Shown here piece by piece: positions 1 to 12,353 of a DNA stretch of 64,000 bases (positions are counted from its first letter, which is position 1; each line of letters opens with the position of its first letter). Source of the DNA: Vicia villosa (Eukaryota > Streptophyta > Magnoliopsida > Fabales > Fabaceae); assembly GCF_029867415.1 (NCBI RefSeq), contig NC_081185.1:32502245-32566244 (forward strand), in the 5' to 3' direction. The notes beneath the pieces were generated by a model. The model was given only the letters and a program-made list of their open reading frames with translations. It was not told the origin of the DNA and ran no database searches. A program made the position numbers and the translations under genes.

Positions 1-2162
1 ATTTACTTCCTCTAGTTAAACATTCCAACCATCAGAATGAGTACACACAAGTAATTATAATCACACTCATCATCCTTATTATACCATTGCTTATAAAATA
101 GCTCAAACTGAAGTCCGCTCTTCTCTAAGAATTAAATCAACTTCGTCCTTCATAGAGTATAATTCCTCATTATATCTGGAAATCTACAATAATACCTTAC
201 AACAGTACAAAATTATTATAGCATCACATAGTATCAACTCATCGCCTTAACTTCGCTGAATACGTACTCGTACATTACTATTTATCTCGTTCCAAATCAA
301 AATCCTCATCTTAGCAAAAGACCGCGACAACATTCACACTCCTGGTTTCACTCTAAATCCCAAGACATCTTTTGCGTCCAAGTATTATTCCACTCGGAAT
401 CTCAACAAAGTCTTCCTCACACCAATAGGTGTAAGAAATCCTCTACAATTCTTCTTCTATACATGTCGTTGCTTTGGCATCATAAATACGACTTCAACCG
501 TACTAAAACTTATTTCACCTTTACTACTAATTCACTCCTCACGAAAATCCATCGGCACTCAAATCATCTTTATTACCGAACATCTCATCAACTTATTCCT
601 CAACAACATATTCTACTCAATTTTGTTTCAAACAATCGCGGTAGTAGGCATTCCTATTCAACAAGTTTCACGCTTCCTTAACCGACTTCAGAATATCTCC
701 TCATAGGTTCAAAAGTTATGGGTTTTTAAAGTAAAACAATTCTCCAAGAACACACAGTAGAACCCGGTTCCTCCCACACAAGAACCGGTTCCTGGCTGCT
801 TCCCACAACTCGTCTCTGATTTTTACTATGGGGAACCGGGTTGTCTCTATCTGGGAACCGGTTCCCTGCAACCCAGAATTCCCATGCCTCTATTTCTATA
901 ATGAGAACCCGGTTCCTCCCACACAGGAACCGGTTCCTACGTACCTGCACAGCAAAATTCATAGTTTTGACAGCAAAAGCACTTTTCTCCATCCACTAAT
1001 TCGTCCCCAAACGAATATTACACACAAACATCACCAAATTATGCATTGTAACGCATTTCAAACAAGTTTTAAACATCAAATAACAACATGTATCATGGTT
1101 ATTAAATCAGCTTCGCAATGCCCCAAACGGCACTTAAATCAGACACTCGGATCTCAAGATATGAATTTTCCAATCGTTGTCCGAAAATGCAACACCGACG
1201 TCATGCAGCGACACTATATACGATATATCCAAAACTCCTCAATTGGTACATTTAATTCCTAAAATTGCTTCTCAACAAACCTTTTAATTATTCCTTCAAT
1301 CCGCTCATTTGTGACACTGATATCCCGTGCAGTACGAACAAACAAGTTTAGTTCTAAGAGCACGCGTAACCGCAACTTCACCTCTTTCCAACATCATCCT
1401 GTCAGAATTAAATATGTTACAGCTGCTGCAACCATTTTTATAACAAATTTCATCTCGTTAGCTTTCCGACGCTTCAAACGGAACTCAAATCGGATGTCCA
1501 GAACTCCAGTTATGAATTTTCGAAGTTCTGCAGCTATTCAGCAATTTTCCTGCGTTTTGCTTACGAAAATCTCACTCCAAAACTCATTCTCTTCAACTCG
1601 ATCACATTCCAAACAGCTCCTTATCATATCTCTTCACTTCCAAACATTCTTATAACTTGAGCAACACATCCCATCGCCGAAGTGGGATTTCTGAAACATT
1701 ACGACCGCAATCCTCTTTGCAACTTGCAACTAAACCTCTTCCAAGACGCAAGGCTACTCAACTGACAACTTTGCAGCCCCTCAGCAGAGCTGATACATTG
1801 CAACTTCCTAATTTCCTCTCCTACAAATAATCATCAGTTACCTCTAATCATCTTCCTTCAAGATGTTCCAACTTAATTACCAGTCAAGTCTTAATTTCAT
1901 GTCACCTTCGATTCGGAAAACAACAACTCCAGCAACGCTTGCACTGTTGCCAACAACATCCTACTGAACTAGACATCTTACAACTGAAACATAACCGAGA
2001 AGTGAAGCTTCTCCCCCACTTGTTTCAATCTAACACCTACAACAAAACAAATAAGTACCGACAGTGATTCACTCACATGTCGTGTACCAATGGATAAAAC
2101 ACCGACAGTATACGACTGTCGCGCAACTCAACTGACTCGACAATTGGCCGGACGGACCGACT
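1..2162 (-). other. Non-coding internal region of family-E LTR retrotransposon (truncated by window edge)
   Basis: This stretch follows the tRNA-Met primer site on the minus strand, where gag would be expected. No minus-strand reading frame exceeds about 90 codons and none shows gag, protease or RT motifs. It is therefore either the untranslated leader of an element with a very long 5' region or the body of a non-autonomous copy. It contains one cluster of CCGG-centred palindromes (761-937) that matches a cluster inside the adjoining LTR. The left end of the element lies outside the window. Plus-strand frames here show no recognisable domain and I do not call them genes. Confidence 0.55.
761..937. 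repeat. Palindrome cluster, GGAACCGGTTCC type
   Basis: Three pairs of near-palindromes occur at about 761-793, 832-864 and 904-937. Each pair joins an AACCCGGTTCC (or its inverse GGAACCGGGTT) to a GGAACCGGTTCC across a short spacer such as TCCCACACA. The middle pair is in inverted orientation relative to the others. The same paired motif is found in the family-E LTR at 3499-3605. Confidence 0.8.
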
Positions 2163-2175
2163 TGCTCTGATACCA
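2163..2175 (-). other. Primer-binding site, initiator tRNA-Met type
   Basis: On the minus strand the bases read TGGTATCAGAGCA, the usual complement of the 3' end of plant initiator tRNA-Met. It lies 4 bases from the LTR boundary at 2180. This fixes the orientation of family E as minus and identifies 2180-4219 as its 5' LTR. Confidence 0.9.
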
Positions 2176-2179
2176 CTAT

Positions 2180-4219
2180 TGTAACACCCTTCTAAACCCC
2201 CGCGGAAAATATAATAAAGATCAAAGTAATTATACAGCAAGGATGTAACAATTAATAAAATAAATAAAACTCCAAGTCGTTTGTCATGCTTTATTAGGAA
2301 TAATCCAAAAATATCAAAACACATGTTCAGCACAGCGATTATAAAACATCTCCGATAAAATCAACGGTACATAAACCAATAATGGAAAAACAGTGTATCA
2401 CAAGTAACTCTAAGACTATCGATCCCAGTGTTACAAATCAGACCATGACCGACACGACCCAACATAACCGGAAAAACTCTACGAGTCATCCTCACCGATC
2501 GCTTAAGCCGCTACTTCAATCTGAAATCATCATAGTAAGGGTGAGACTACATCATAATTAAATAGCATTATAAATCATCAGATATAGAATTTCATAAGCA
2601 ATTATCCACCCTACATAGCATATTTAGATTTATCAATTCATACCAATCACAAGCACAAGTCAAAAGTATGCACCAATAACACCACACAATCATAACACCG
2701 GATTTCATCCTGACATGTCACAATTTATACCAAGACCATGCAGACTCTTATGCATGTGGTACCAAAATTCGTGAACCACATTCACAGGACTTCTCTCTGC
2801 GATACTGCCCTTCAAGTCGCTAACACCCCACATGGGCACACGACTAACCTCATCGCTCACACCCCACATGGGCACACGATGATTGCTTACTAATCTCCGC
2901 ACAATGGGAATTAGCCACCAACGATCCACTCATCAACGGGATCAAACACAAATGATTTATGAATGAATGCACACATATGACATACTTACAACATCACCGA
3001 TCCGATGAACAACATCGTCTCACATAACTCAACATAGTTATCACCAACAAGTATGTACATGTATCATGCATCATTCAAAATAAATCAATCATCATTATTC
3101 ATCAAAACACATGATAACAACATTTACCATGAATAACATCCATCTGCATCATCATTCATCAAAACATATGATAACCATATTTACCACGAACAACATCCAT
3201 TTGCATAACAAGTAAAAGCAATCACATTATAACAACACACATCATTGCACATATTCAATTATGCAAACAACAAATCATTGCATATCGTTAACTATGCAAA
3301 ACAAGAATAACCACATTTGAGGAAAACGATACTTTTCAAAATAAAATCAAGTTATTGTTGTTTTCTTTATTTCATATGGTAGAGCATTCAACTTAAGGAA
3401 CAACGTCCAAAACGGCGTCTAAAACGGACTTACGGTTTGAAAATGAGAAGCTTTTAAAGTTAGAGTAGTTTTCAAAACGTGCTGCTGGAATTGATACTGG
3501 AACCCGGTCCCTCCCACATGGGAACCGGTTCCTGGATCCAAAAATGCTATTTTTAACGTTTTAAAACAGTGGAACCCGGTTCCTCCCACATGGGAACCGG
3601 TTCCCACGAACCCAGTAGCTGAAAAACATTATTTTTAAGGCTTTTATGCATCCCAAACACATACCAACTTATACCATTACGAAATTGATCACCAATAACA
3701 TCAAAATACTCCAATTACATGATTCTAATGCACAAACAACATACCACAACACCATGTAACAATACTACATCATCAATTGCAGTCAATTCATCAAATCATA
3801 CATGTCAGTTCGGAATTTCACAAAACCTAACATCTCAAATAGAGACTCTAATTCCTTAATTCAATCCTATCATCATCAAAATCATAATACCATATAATTA
3901 GAGTAATCACCCCTTACCTTAGCCAAATTCTTCATTTTGGTCCTCTTCCTCTTTGGTTCCTCTTTACGTTCCTCAGCTCTTCTCTTCAACTTCTCATTTT
4001 TCACGTTCGGACTCTTTTTCCTTATTTCCCTTATTTTATGAAAACATAAAATAGTTAGTAATGGGCTTACTCACTTAGCACCCCCTACTACTAACCTCAC
4101 CATCCGGCCCAATGGCCCTTAATCCATAATTCTACAATAATTCAACCCAATACCAAAATAATTCTAATTAATAATTTAATTTCCAATTAAATTAAAATTA
4201 GAAAATATGGGGTGTTACA
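2180..4219 (-). repeat. 5' LTR of family-E Ty3/gypsy-like element
   Basis: The LTR begins TGTAACACCC and ends GGGTGTTACA, the same inverted termini as the solo LTR at 54262-56175, which lies in the opposite orientation. The two share terminal sequence (for example CCGCGG near the PBS-side end) but differ strongly in the middle. Length is 2,040 bp. It is inserted into the Maximus element, whose env-position ORF is cut at 4220. The PBS and termini suggest a chromovirus-type gypsy element, but without pol I cannot assign a lineage. Confidence 0.8.
3499..3605. repeat. Palindrome cluster inside family-E LTR
   Basis: Two copies of a paired motif, AACCCGGT(T/C)CC then CCCACATGGG then GGAACCGGTTCC, are separated by about 35 bp. 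CCCACATGGG is itself nearly palindromic. The solo LTR of the same family (54262-56175) carries a cluster of a different palindrome, ATACGCGTAT, in the corresponding part of the LTR. Confidence 0.8.
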
Positions 4220-5913
4220 TTGAACATCAAGAATGGGTTCAGAATGTGAGTGGTCAGAAGGAATATTGGTTTTGGGTGAAGGAGGAGGGGTGAGAGCAAT
4301 GGTGGTTGAAGGTGATATGGTGGAGGCTTTTTCTGGTTGTATTTCTGGTTGAGATGGTTTGAGAACTTCTGTTGGTACAGATGTTGAATTAACAAGAGGA
4401 ACAGAACCAGGTTCAGAAATAGACACACCTTTAGCTTTTTGTGAGATCTTTCAGAATCAGCTTCAAGCCTCTTTCGCTTCTTCTTCTCATGATCAGCCTT
4501 CAGCTTACCTAGAGCAATTGCTCTCTTCTTCTCAGCTTCCTTCTTCTCTTCTTCTGCCTGATTTACTTTTTCATTCTTCTTCTGATCTCCTTCAACAGTC
4601 TCCTTTTCAACTATCTTCTTCTTCTGCTTCTTCTTGTCTTTCTTTTTCTTCTTCTTCTTCTCTACATCCTTCTCATCATTAGTCTCATCATCCATCTTAT
4701 CAGACTTTTTCCTCTTCTTCCTCTTTTCAGCTTCCTTCTCATCATTCTTATTTTCTTCTTCCACAACAGCTTCTGTTTTCTCTTCAGCAACATTCTCTTC
4801 AGTACTCTTCTCCTTACCTACAGAAGGAACATCTTGCTTACACTTTGTCCTTCTTTCTTTTTGAGAGGCAGCTTCTAGGAATTCTTCTACAATACCATCC
4901 TTGGTAGATGGAAGCTTCTGCCTGCTTGTTCTCATCTTATTATCCACAGAACCATTCTGTTTGAGAACATTAAGGTAATGAACCTTAACTTCTGGCAGTT
5001 CATTTTGAAAGAACAACTCAAACTCATCAAGAACCGGACCTCTTCTGGTTCTTACATTTGGATCTGGTTTAGGAGCAGTACCAATGGCTTGAATAAGACC
5101 CATTTTCTTCAAAGAAGTAGCATTCAAGACACTTCCATTGATTGTATAAAGATCTTTGACAATTCCAACATTTTCTAATTCTTCAACCATCTTGGTTTGA
5201 ACCAAAAGGTTGGTGATGATCCTTCCAAAATGAATAACATTTCCTTTCTTCTTTTATTTGCTTCCATCTCGAGAATCCTCCATAGCATTCCACATGTGAT
5301 TGAAGATTATGTAGGTAACATCAACCTTCTTATTCTTACCAAGACAATACAGGATGTATTGTTGATTGCTGTTGACAAAATCAGAAGAGCTGGTTGATTT
5401 TCTGTGGTAGAAACAACCAAGTAGAATCTCCGTCCATACTTTGTAGATATCCTTCAGATCTTTCACTCTAGTTCATTTCTTTCCATCAGTAAAGATTTCA
5501 GAATACACTGCATCCCAGTTTGTTCTTAAGGTTGCTTCAGTCTCACCTTCAGCAGTCCTCAAATCAAACAACATTCTTAGAAGGTTTTCAGTGATTGAGA
5601 AGAACCTTCCATGAACAAACGACACTATGGCTTTAGGAATGACAAACGCATGAACCCAAAATTCCTTCACAAGGTCTGGATAAACCGGTCCACAGAAATC
5701 AGGGAACAAAGATTGCCATCATTGAAAAACCATGTTATCCTTGATGTGAATTTGATATTCTTCCAAATTATCAACATCCACCATCAGTTCACAGATAACT
5801 TCTAACTGATCTCTAGGAACAGAGCACGTGACCACTGGAATGAGTTATTGTTCCTATTCTTGTTGTTGTTGTTGAGACGAAGAACCAGCAACTTGAGATG
5901 AAGAAACAGCCAT
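4220..5913 (-). pseudogene. Env-position ORF of Maximus, plant-transposon-type domain, broken
   Basis: A minus-strand ATG at 5913 opens a Ser/Gln-rich N-terminus (MAVSSSQ...). Frameshifts and stops (around 5850, 5720, 5470 and 5250) split the rest. The conserved core at 5709-5254 includes GPVYPDLVKEFWVHAF and VWTEILLGCFYHR. These match GPVYPNMLADFW and VWHQLLVGNFHPR of the Tat antisense gene at 28418-29149, so I place both in the family annotated as putative plant transposon protein. The C-terminal part (5205-4430) is strongly basic, with long Lys/Glu runs likely to be coiled coil or disordered, then a frameshift near 4427 into a Pro/Ser-rich tail that is cut by the family-E LTR. By position it corresponds to the env-like ORF of SIRE elements; I see no clear signal peptide or fusion protein features. 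Confidence 0.7.
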
Positions 5914-6416
5914 TGAAATCCTACTGAGATTCTTTGTTTTCTTTTAGGGTTTTGAAAGAGAACGAAAAGGTTGCAGAAATGCATGCACAAGAGAGAGAAT
6001 GAATGTGTAAAAGAGAAACCGAGATGATGAGGGCGGTTTAAATAGACACGGATTTGAAAAACAAAATACAATTAACTTCTAAGAATGAACAGTTACGAAA
6101 TGCAGAAAATCAATGCAATTAATGTTGAGTGACGTTAGGGCAAAAACGTGATATTTGAAATGATTTGCACAGTTACCTAGGGCGGCATCTCATCAACTGC
6201 ACGCATGCTTGTCCCTTAGAGTGAACACGTGTTCATCTTCTGGAATAGCTAGTGACAACTGTTTTGCTTTAAAAGAGATTCTGAGTCAACTTAGACATAT
6301 GAAACGTTAGCAATAACAGAATCAAAATATCTAACTGACTAATCATCAGAACATCTTATAAAATAAATAAACTGAGCATTTCAAATCTAGTCCATATATC
6401 AGAACTTCTCATCTTC
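5914..6416 (-). other. Untranslated spacer between Maximus pol and env-position ORF
   Basis: About 500 bp with no open frame of note on either strand. It would hold the leader of the downstream ORF if that is expressed from its own message. I see no recognisable promoter box. Confidence 0.5.
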
Positions 6417-7897
6417 TCATTCAGGGCATAAATCCATATTGATATTCTTCATAATGAACTTAAACCTATCTTCAACAAGGGGTTTTGTAAAGATATCAAC
6501 CCATTGATGGTCTGTATCAACAAAGTTTAAAGATAGAATACCCTTCTGAACATAGTCCCTAATGAAATGATGTTTGATCTCAATATGTTTGGTTTTGGAA
6601 TGTAAGATTGGATTCTTATATAAACATATAGCAGAAGTATTATCACAGAAGATAGGAATGTTACTCTCATATATCTGATAATCTTCTAGCTGACTCTTCA
6701 TCCAGAGTATCTGTGTACTACATCCAGCAGTAGCAACATATTCTGCTTCTGTTGTAGAGAGGGCAATGGTAGCTTGCTTCTTGCTGTACCAGGAGATCAG
6801 GTGACTTCCAAGAAATTGACAACTTCCAGAAGTACTTTTCCTTTCAACTCTATCTCCAGCGTAATCAGCATCACAGAATCCTACTAAGTGGTATTCTTCA
6901 GATCTTCTGTAGACTAAACCAACATTAGTAGTACCTTTCAGATACCTCAGAATTCTCTTAACAGCTGTTAAGTGAGATTCTCTAGGATCTGATTGGAATC
7001 TTGCACACAGACAAACACTGAATAAAATGTCAGGTCTAGAAGCAGTAAGATATAGAAGAGATCCAATCATACCTCTGTAGAGCTTCTGATCTACCTTCTT
7101 ACTTACCTCATCCTTACCTAGGACACACGTTGGATGCATAGGAATTTTTGCTTCCTTGCTTTCAGAAAGATTAAACTTCTTAAGAAGTTCTTTCACGTAC
7201 TTGGTTTGATGAACATATGTTCCATCAGAAGTTTGATTGATTTGAATCCCAAGAAAGTACTTGAGTTCTCCTATCATGCTCATTTCGAACTCAGCCTGCA
7301 TAGACTTAGCAAACTCCTTTCCAAGTGTAGCATTAGAGGTTCCAAAGATAATATCATCAACATAAATTTGACAAATTAAAATATCTTTCTTAAAGGTTTT
7401 ACAAAAGAGAGTAGTATCCACTTGTCCTCTAGTGAAATCATTATCCAGAAGGAAAGAACTTAATCTTTCATACCAAGCTCTAGGAGCTTGCTTCAATCCA
7501 TATAATGATTTCTTTAATTTGAAAACATGTTCTGGAGACTTAGAGTCTTCAAAACCAAGAGGTTGGTGGACATATACTTCCTCTTCTCTATATAACCATT
7601 TAAGAAGGCACTCTTAACATCCATCTGATATAGAGTGATGTTATGTTGAGTAGCAAAAGAAATTAATAAGCGAATAGATTCTAACCTGGCCACTGGTGCA
7701 AAGGTTTCTGTATAGTCTATGCCTTCTTGCTGACTATAGCCCTGAGCAACCAGTCTGGCTTTGTTTCTTACAACTTCTCCTTTTTCGCTTAGCTTGTTTC
7801 TGAAGACCCACTTGGTTCTAATGATGTTGAATCCTTTTGGTCTAGGAACAAGATCCCATACGTCATTCCTTGTAAACTGATTAAGTTCTTCTTGCAT
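6417..7897 (-). pseudogene. Maximus reverse transcriptase and RNase H
   Basis: The RT begins near 7897 with the copia motif NDVWDLVPRP and reads through RTKWVFRNK, ARLVAQGYSQQ and QMDVKSAFLNGYI. A frameshift near 7560 separates this from the second piece (7496-6417), which opens LKQAPRAWYERL just downstream of the break. The catalytic box is YVDDIIFG. RNase H follows with DADYAGDR, STTEAEYVA and FCDNTSA, giving the expected acidic residues, and then HIEIKHHFIRD and IFTKPL, which close copia pol. The active-site residues are intact, so the damage is mainly the frameshift. It copies genomic RNA into cDNA in the cytoplasmic particle in working relatives. Confidence 0.92.
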
Positions 7898-8200
7898 GGC
7901 AATTATCCAGTCTGCATCCTCCAGAGGTTGATCAACAGAAGTTGGCTCGATAAGAGATACTAGACCAAATTGACATTATGCATTGTTCTTAAGGAATGAT
8001 CTGGTTCTGATAGGATCTTCTTTCTTCCCAAGGATAACATCTTCTGAGTGAGCAGAGGTGAGTCTGGAAGATATTCTAATAGTTGGCTCTTCAGAAATTC
8101 TGAGATTTTCTAATGAAGCAGCAACTTGATCTTCTGACGCCTTGCTTCTTGGTTCTTCAGCTTCTGAGTCACAGACTTCAATATCTGCAAAATTCTCAAA
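7898..8200 (-). other. Maximus integrase-RT linker, decayed
   Basis: In copia pol a poorly conserved Ser/Glu-rich linker joins integrase to RT. This stretch is rich in such codons on the minus strand but contains stops. I see no separate gene. Confidence 0.5.
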
Positions 8201-9058
8201 CTACTTTGGCTTTTCAAGACCAAGCTTATCATCAAATCTGATATTGATTGATTCTTCAACAATCAATGTTTCAGTATTGTATACTCTGTAGCCTTTTGAG
8301 CGTTCAGAATATCCAAGAAGGAAACACTTCTGTGCCTTATAATCAAACTTTCTCAGACGATCCTTAGTGTTCAGAATATAACATATACATCCAAAAGGAT
8401 GAAAATACGAAATGTTGGGCTTTCTGTTCTTCCACAATTCATAAGGAGTCTTATTAAGAATAGGTCTTATGGAGATTCTATTCTGAATATAACATGCAGT
8501 ATTTATTGCTTCTGCCCAGAAGTGCTTAGCCATATTGGTCTCGTTGTTCATGGTTCTGGCCATTTCTTGTAGAGTCCTATTCTTTCATTCTACAACTCCA
8601 TTTTGCTGTGGAGTTCTAGGGCAAGAGAAATCATGGGCAATACCATTTTCTTTGAAATAAATCTCAAAGAATCTGTTCTCAAATTCGCCACCATGATCAC
8701 TTCTGACCTTTATGATTTTACACTCTTTCTCAGATTGAATCTGAGTGCAGAAGTCAAAGAACACTGAATGAGACTCATCCTTGTGTTTCAAGAACTTTAC
8801 CCATGTCCATATGCTATAATCATCTACGATGACTAATCCATATTTCTTCCCTCTGACAGACGCTGTTTTGACTGGGCCAAACAGATCAATGTGCAGAAGT
8901 TCTAGCGGCTTAGAGGAAGAAACAACATTCTTAGACTTGAATGCAGGTTTGGAAAACTTCCCTTTCTGACATGCTTCGCAAAGAGCATCTGATTTATATT
9001 TCAGATTTGGAAGTCCTCTGACCAGATTTAGTTTGTTAATTTGAGAAATCTTTCTCAA
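8201..9058 (-). pseudogene. Maximus integrase
   Basis: The zinc-binding end includes LCEACQKGKFSKPAF. The core contains the first Asp in LLHIDLFGPV, the second in VRSDHGGEFENRFF and the Glu in TPQQNGVVE, so the D,D,E triad is present. A stop near 8585 separates the core from the C-terminal part (8563-8201), which carries WAEAINTACYIQNR, TPYELW, FHPFGCICYIL and FLLGYSERSKGYRVYN, all typical of copia integrase C-termini. In an active element this enzyme joins the cDNA to host DNA in the nucleus. The break after the Glu would leave only a truncated product here. Confidence 0.92.
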
Positions 9059-9088
9059 ACTAGCATGGCCTAATCTTTTGTGCCAGAC

Positions 9089-9526
9089 CTATTGCTCTTC
9101 GCTAACAGACATAAGACAAGTTACCTTTTGATTCTTAAGATCTTGAAGATCAATCTTGTAAATGTTGTTCTTTCTCTTGCTTGTAAATAGGATTGAGCCA
9201 TCCTTCTGACTTACAGCTTTGCAAGACTTTTGATTGAAGATTATGTCATAACCATTGTCACCTAATTGACTTATGGACAATAAGTTATGAGCTAATCCTT
9301 CTACAAGAAGTACATTAGATATGGAAGGAGAGTTACCAGTACTTATGGTTCCTGAGCCAATAATCTTGCCCTTCTGATCTCCTCTAAACTTTACTTCTTC
9401 AGCGGACTTAAGCACCAGGTCTTGGAACATAGACCTTTTTCCCATCATGTCCCGCGAGCACCCAGTGTCCAGGTACCATGACATGTTTTGCTTTTTCTTC
9501 TTTGCTGCCAAGGATATCTGCAACAA
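9089..9526 (-). pseudogene. Maximus protease and GAG-pre-integrase region
   Basis: The aspartic protease motif reads WYLDTGCSRDMMG, the copia form of D-T/S-G. It continues into LLSISQLGDNGYDIIF and SILFTSKRKNNIYKI, the usual pre-integrase segment. The segment overlaps the gag-linker frame (9959-9408) in a different frame, so a frameshift lies near 9450. In working relatives it cleaves the Gag-Pol polyprotein. Confidence 0.9.
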
Positions 9527-11332
9527 AAATTATCTTCTCCGTAGGTACCCACATTTTCTTGGGTCCTTTCTTGTTAGTTTTCCTCAAGTTCTGATTGAAC
9601 TTGGGTTTAGCATGATAATTTACAGGAGGTACAGCATGATATTCCTTAGGTTGAGCAACATGATATTTTCTATTTTGTGTCACATGCTTCTTTGTGTGTG
9701 TAATGTGAAAGCTTTTAGCAAGTGAAGTGAGCCTAATATCATGGGAGTGGCCATACTTGAACTGATCATACAATGGCTTGTATGTTATTTTCATATCATC
9801 CACAAGTTCAAGTTTGTATGGGGTTTCACCCTCATAACCTATGCCAACTCTCTTGTTTCCACTCACAGCATATATCATAGAGACAAGTTGACTTCTACCA
9901 ATACCTCTGGATAAGAACTTCCTGAAACTCAAGTCATATTCTTTAAGAATATTGTTCAAGCTTGGAATAGATTTTTCTGAACCAGAAGATCACTCAGCAT
10001 CTTTGGATAGTTTTAAAACTTTTTCTTTGAGTTCAGAATTTTCTAATTCAAGCTTCTTAGTTTCAGATACAAAGAGCATTCTCAGCTTTTTGTACTTGAT
10101 ACTAAGCTTAGCCTTGATTTCAAGAATTTCAGCTAAACTGGAAGCTAGCTCATCTCTAGACAGTTCAGAATATACCTCTTTAGAGTCAGAGTCTGATTCT
10201 GATGTAGATTCTGATCCATCACCCACAGTAGCCATCAATGTTATGTTGGATTGCTCGTCTTCAGAGTCTTATTCTGATTCTAATGAATCTGAATCATCCC
10301 AAGTTGCCATCAGACCTTTCTTCTTCTGGAACTTCTTCTTGGGTTTCTCCCTCTAAAGTTTTGGACACTCATTCTTGTAATGTCCTGGCTCCTTGCACTC
10401 AAAGCACGTGACCTTCTTTTTGTCAGATCTTCTGATTCCAGAAGGTTCTCCTCTTTCAGGCTTCTTAGAACTTCTGAAGCTCTTGAACTTCCTTTGTTTA
10501 GTCTTCCAGAGTTGGTTTACCATTCAGGAGATCATGGACAGTTCGTCTTCTTCTGATTCTGATTCTTCAAAATCTTCTTCCTACGCCTGAAAAGCGTTAG
10601 TGCATTTTTTATTTAAAGACTTTAAAGCAATAGACTTACCTTTATTTTGAGGTTCGTTAGCATCCAGCTCTATTTCATGACTCCTCAAAGCATTGATCAG
10701 CTCTTCCAAAGATACTTCATTCAAATTCTTTACAATCTTGAATCCAGTCACCATTGGGCCCCATCTTCTAGGCAAGCTTCTGATGATCTTCTTGACGTGA
10801 TCAACCTTTGTATATCCCTTGTCCAGCAGTCTTAATCCAGCAGTCAAGGTTTCAAATCTTGAGAACATTGTTTCAATGTTTTCATCATCCTCCATCTTGA
10901 AGGCTTCATACTTCTGGATTAATGCCAGAGCTTTAGTCTCTTTGACTTGGGCATTTCCTTCATGAGTCCTCTTCAATGATTCAAAGATGTCATGAGCAGT
11001 ATCTCTGTTTGATATCTTCTCATATTCAGAATGAGAAATAGCATTCAGCAGAATAGTCCTAGACTTATGATGATTTTTAAATTGTTTCTTTTGATCATCA
11101 CTCATTTCTTGTCTTGACATCTTTGTCCACTAGCATTCACTGGATGTTTGTAACCATCCACAAGCAAGTCCCATAAATCACCATCTAGACCCAGAAAATA
11201 ACTTTCCAATCTATCTTTCCAGTATTCAAAGTCTTCACCATCAAATACTGGTGGTCTAGAATATCCATTTCCTTTTCCATTGTTGTGTTGGTCATTTGAA
11301 GTAGATGTAGAAGTGGTAACAATATCAGTCAT
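9450..11332 (-). pseudogene. Maximus gag
   Basis: An ATG at 11332 opens the N-terminus, with FDGEDFEYWKDRLESYFLG typical of SIRE/Maximus gag. A frameshift near 11110 moves to the frame at 11120-10581, where ETMFSRFETLTAGL and RSLPRRWGP belong to the UBN2/retrotransposon gag fold. A stop near 10583 is followed by an acidic Ser-rich region and a nucleic-acid-binding knuckle CFECKEPGHYKNEC (about 10414-10371, CX2CX4HX4C). Further pieces (10238-9990, Leu/Lys-rich likely coiled coil, and 9959-9408) give the long C-terminal gag extension of this lineage. At least four breaks make it non-functional. Confidence 0.88.
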
Positions 11333-11401
11333 ATTGACTTTGTGTTTTTCTCACCCTGAATCTTTTTCTAACACGGTTAAGTGCTTGCACCTAGAACCGG
11401 T

Positions 11402-11413
11402 GCTCTGATGCCA
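11402..11413 (-). other. Maximus primer-binding site
   Basis: The minus strand reads TGGCATCAGAGC, one base off the canonical TGGTATCAGAGC of initiator tRNA-Met. It lies 2 bases from the LTR edge. Confidence 0.85.
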
Positions 11414-11415
11414 AT

Positions 11416-12166
11416 TGAAGGATAGAAAAACACTTAGAAAGGGGGGGTTTGAATAAGTGTGACTTTAAAAACTCTTAAGACAAAAATAATGAACACAATA
11501 TTTTTATCCTGGTTCGTTGTTAACGAAACTACTCCAGTCCACCCCCTTAGAGTGATTTACCTCAACTGAGGATTTAATCCACTAATCAATCTTGATTACA
11601 ATGGTTATCCACTTAGAAACACTCTAAGTCTTCTAAAGTATACTGATCACACCTTGATCACTCTAGGAAATCAACACTTAGAAACTTCTAAGTCTTCTAG
11701 AGTCTACTGATCACAACTTGATCACTCTAGGAACCTTTTACAAATCAATGTAAACTAAATGTTTACAAGAGTATTCAAATGCTTCTTAAAAAGCTATAAT
11801 CACAACTGTGATATTTCTCTTATGTTCTAAGCTTAATTCTCACTAAGATATTACAATGAAAGTGAGGTTGAAGATGAAGTTCGTTTGAATTGATTTCAGC
11901 AGCGTTTCAGTTCGTTTCCAAGAATTGTTGTTGTAGCTTCTGATTCTGCTTGACCATCTTCTGATATCTTGCGAGAGCATGTTCTGATGTTGCAATCCAG
12001 AATCTTCTGAGTCAGTGCTTCTTAGCGCTGAATTATGCATACTCCTTATATATTTCCTGAAATGGAAAATGCATAGGATTAGAGTACCACATTGTCTTAT
12101 ACAAAATTCATATACCTTGTTATCATCAAAACAAGAATATTGATCAGAACAAAACTTGTTCTAACA
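11416..12166 (-). repeat. 5' LTR of Maximus element
   Basis: In element sense the LTR starts TGTTAGAACAAGTTTTG and ends CTATCCTTCA, 751 bp. The start sequence is typical of SIRE/Maximus LTRs. Inside it a segment with CACTTAGAAAC...CTAAGTCTTCTA and TGATCAC...TTGATCACTCTAGGAA is duplicated (about 11600-11730). The right edge abuts Ogre ORF1 codons at 12167, showing the insertion point. Confidence 0.88.
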
Positions 12167-12353
12167 AAGGTCCCATCCGCTATGGTGATTTCTAAAAGAG
12201 GCAGAACTTTTCTATACTTCTCCTTGAAAGACTGGGGGTTGATCACCAGTTTTTCCAATTTCCTTAATTCCAACACCTTAGGAATCTTGAAGGTGCATTT
12301 CTTAGTTCTCCTCCTTCCATAATCCATGACGTGCATCTTCAAAGTTTGCAACA
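12167..12353 (-). pseudogene. Ogre ORF1 (DUF7745-type) N-terminal fragment
   Basis: An ATG at 12353 opens a frame containing MDYGRRRTKKC, TFKIPKVLELRKLEKLV and SFKEKYRKVLPLLEI. I recognise this as the start of the extra ORF found upstream of gag in Ogre elements. The frame is interrupted after about 62 codons by the Maximus LTR at 12166, so only the N-terminus remains. It shows the oldest layer visible in this window is an Ogre element in minus orientation. Confidence 0.75.

Larger units (their letters stand above)
4220..12166 (-). mobile_element. SIRE/Maximus-type Ty1/copia retrotransposon, decayed, 3' end truncated
   Basis: Order on the minus strand is 5' LTR (11416-12166), PBS, gag, protease, integrase, reverse transcriptase, RNase H and a further downstream ORF. 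The integrase-before-RT order is that of Ty1/copia. A long gag with a CCHC knuckle and an extra ORF in the env position is typical of the SIRE/Maximus lineage. All coding parts carry stops or frameshifts. The 3' LTR is missing because family E inserted at 4219/4220. The element itself interrupts an Ogre ORF1 at 12167. Confidence 0.9.

Noticed and set aside
463..1655. Plus-strand frames of 70-144 codons
   Set aside because: No domain, antisense to the family-E body, composition typical of non-coding AT-rich sequence.
4359..4864. Ser/Phe-rich plus-strand frames
   Set aside because: They are the reverse complement of the Lys/Glu-rich tail of the Maximus env-position ORF.
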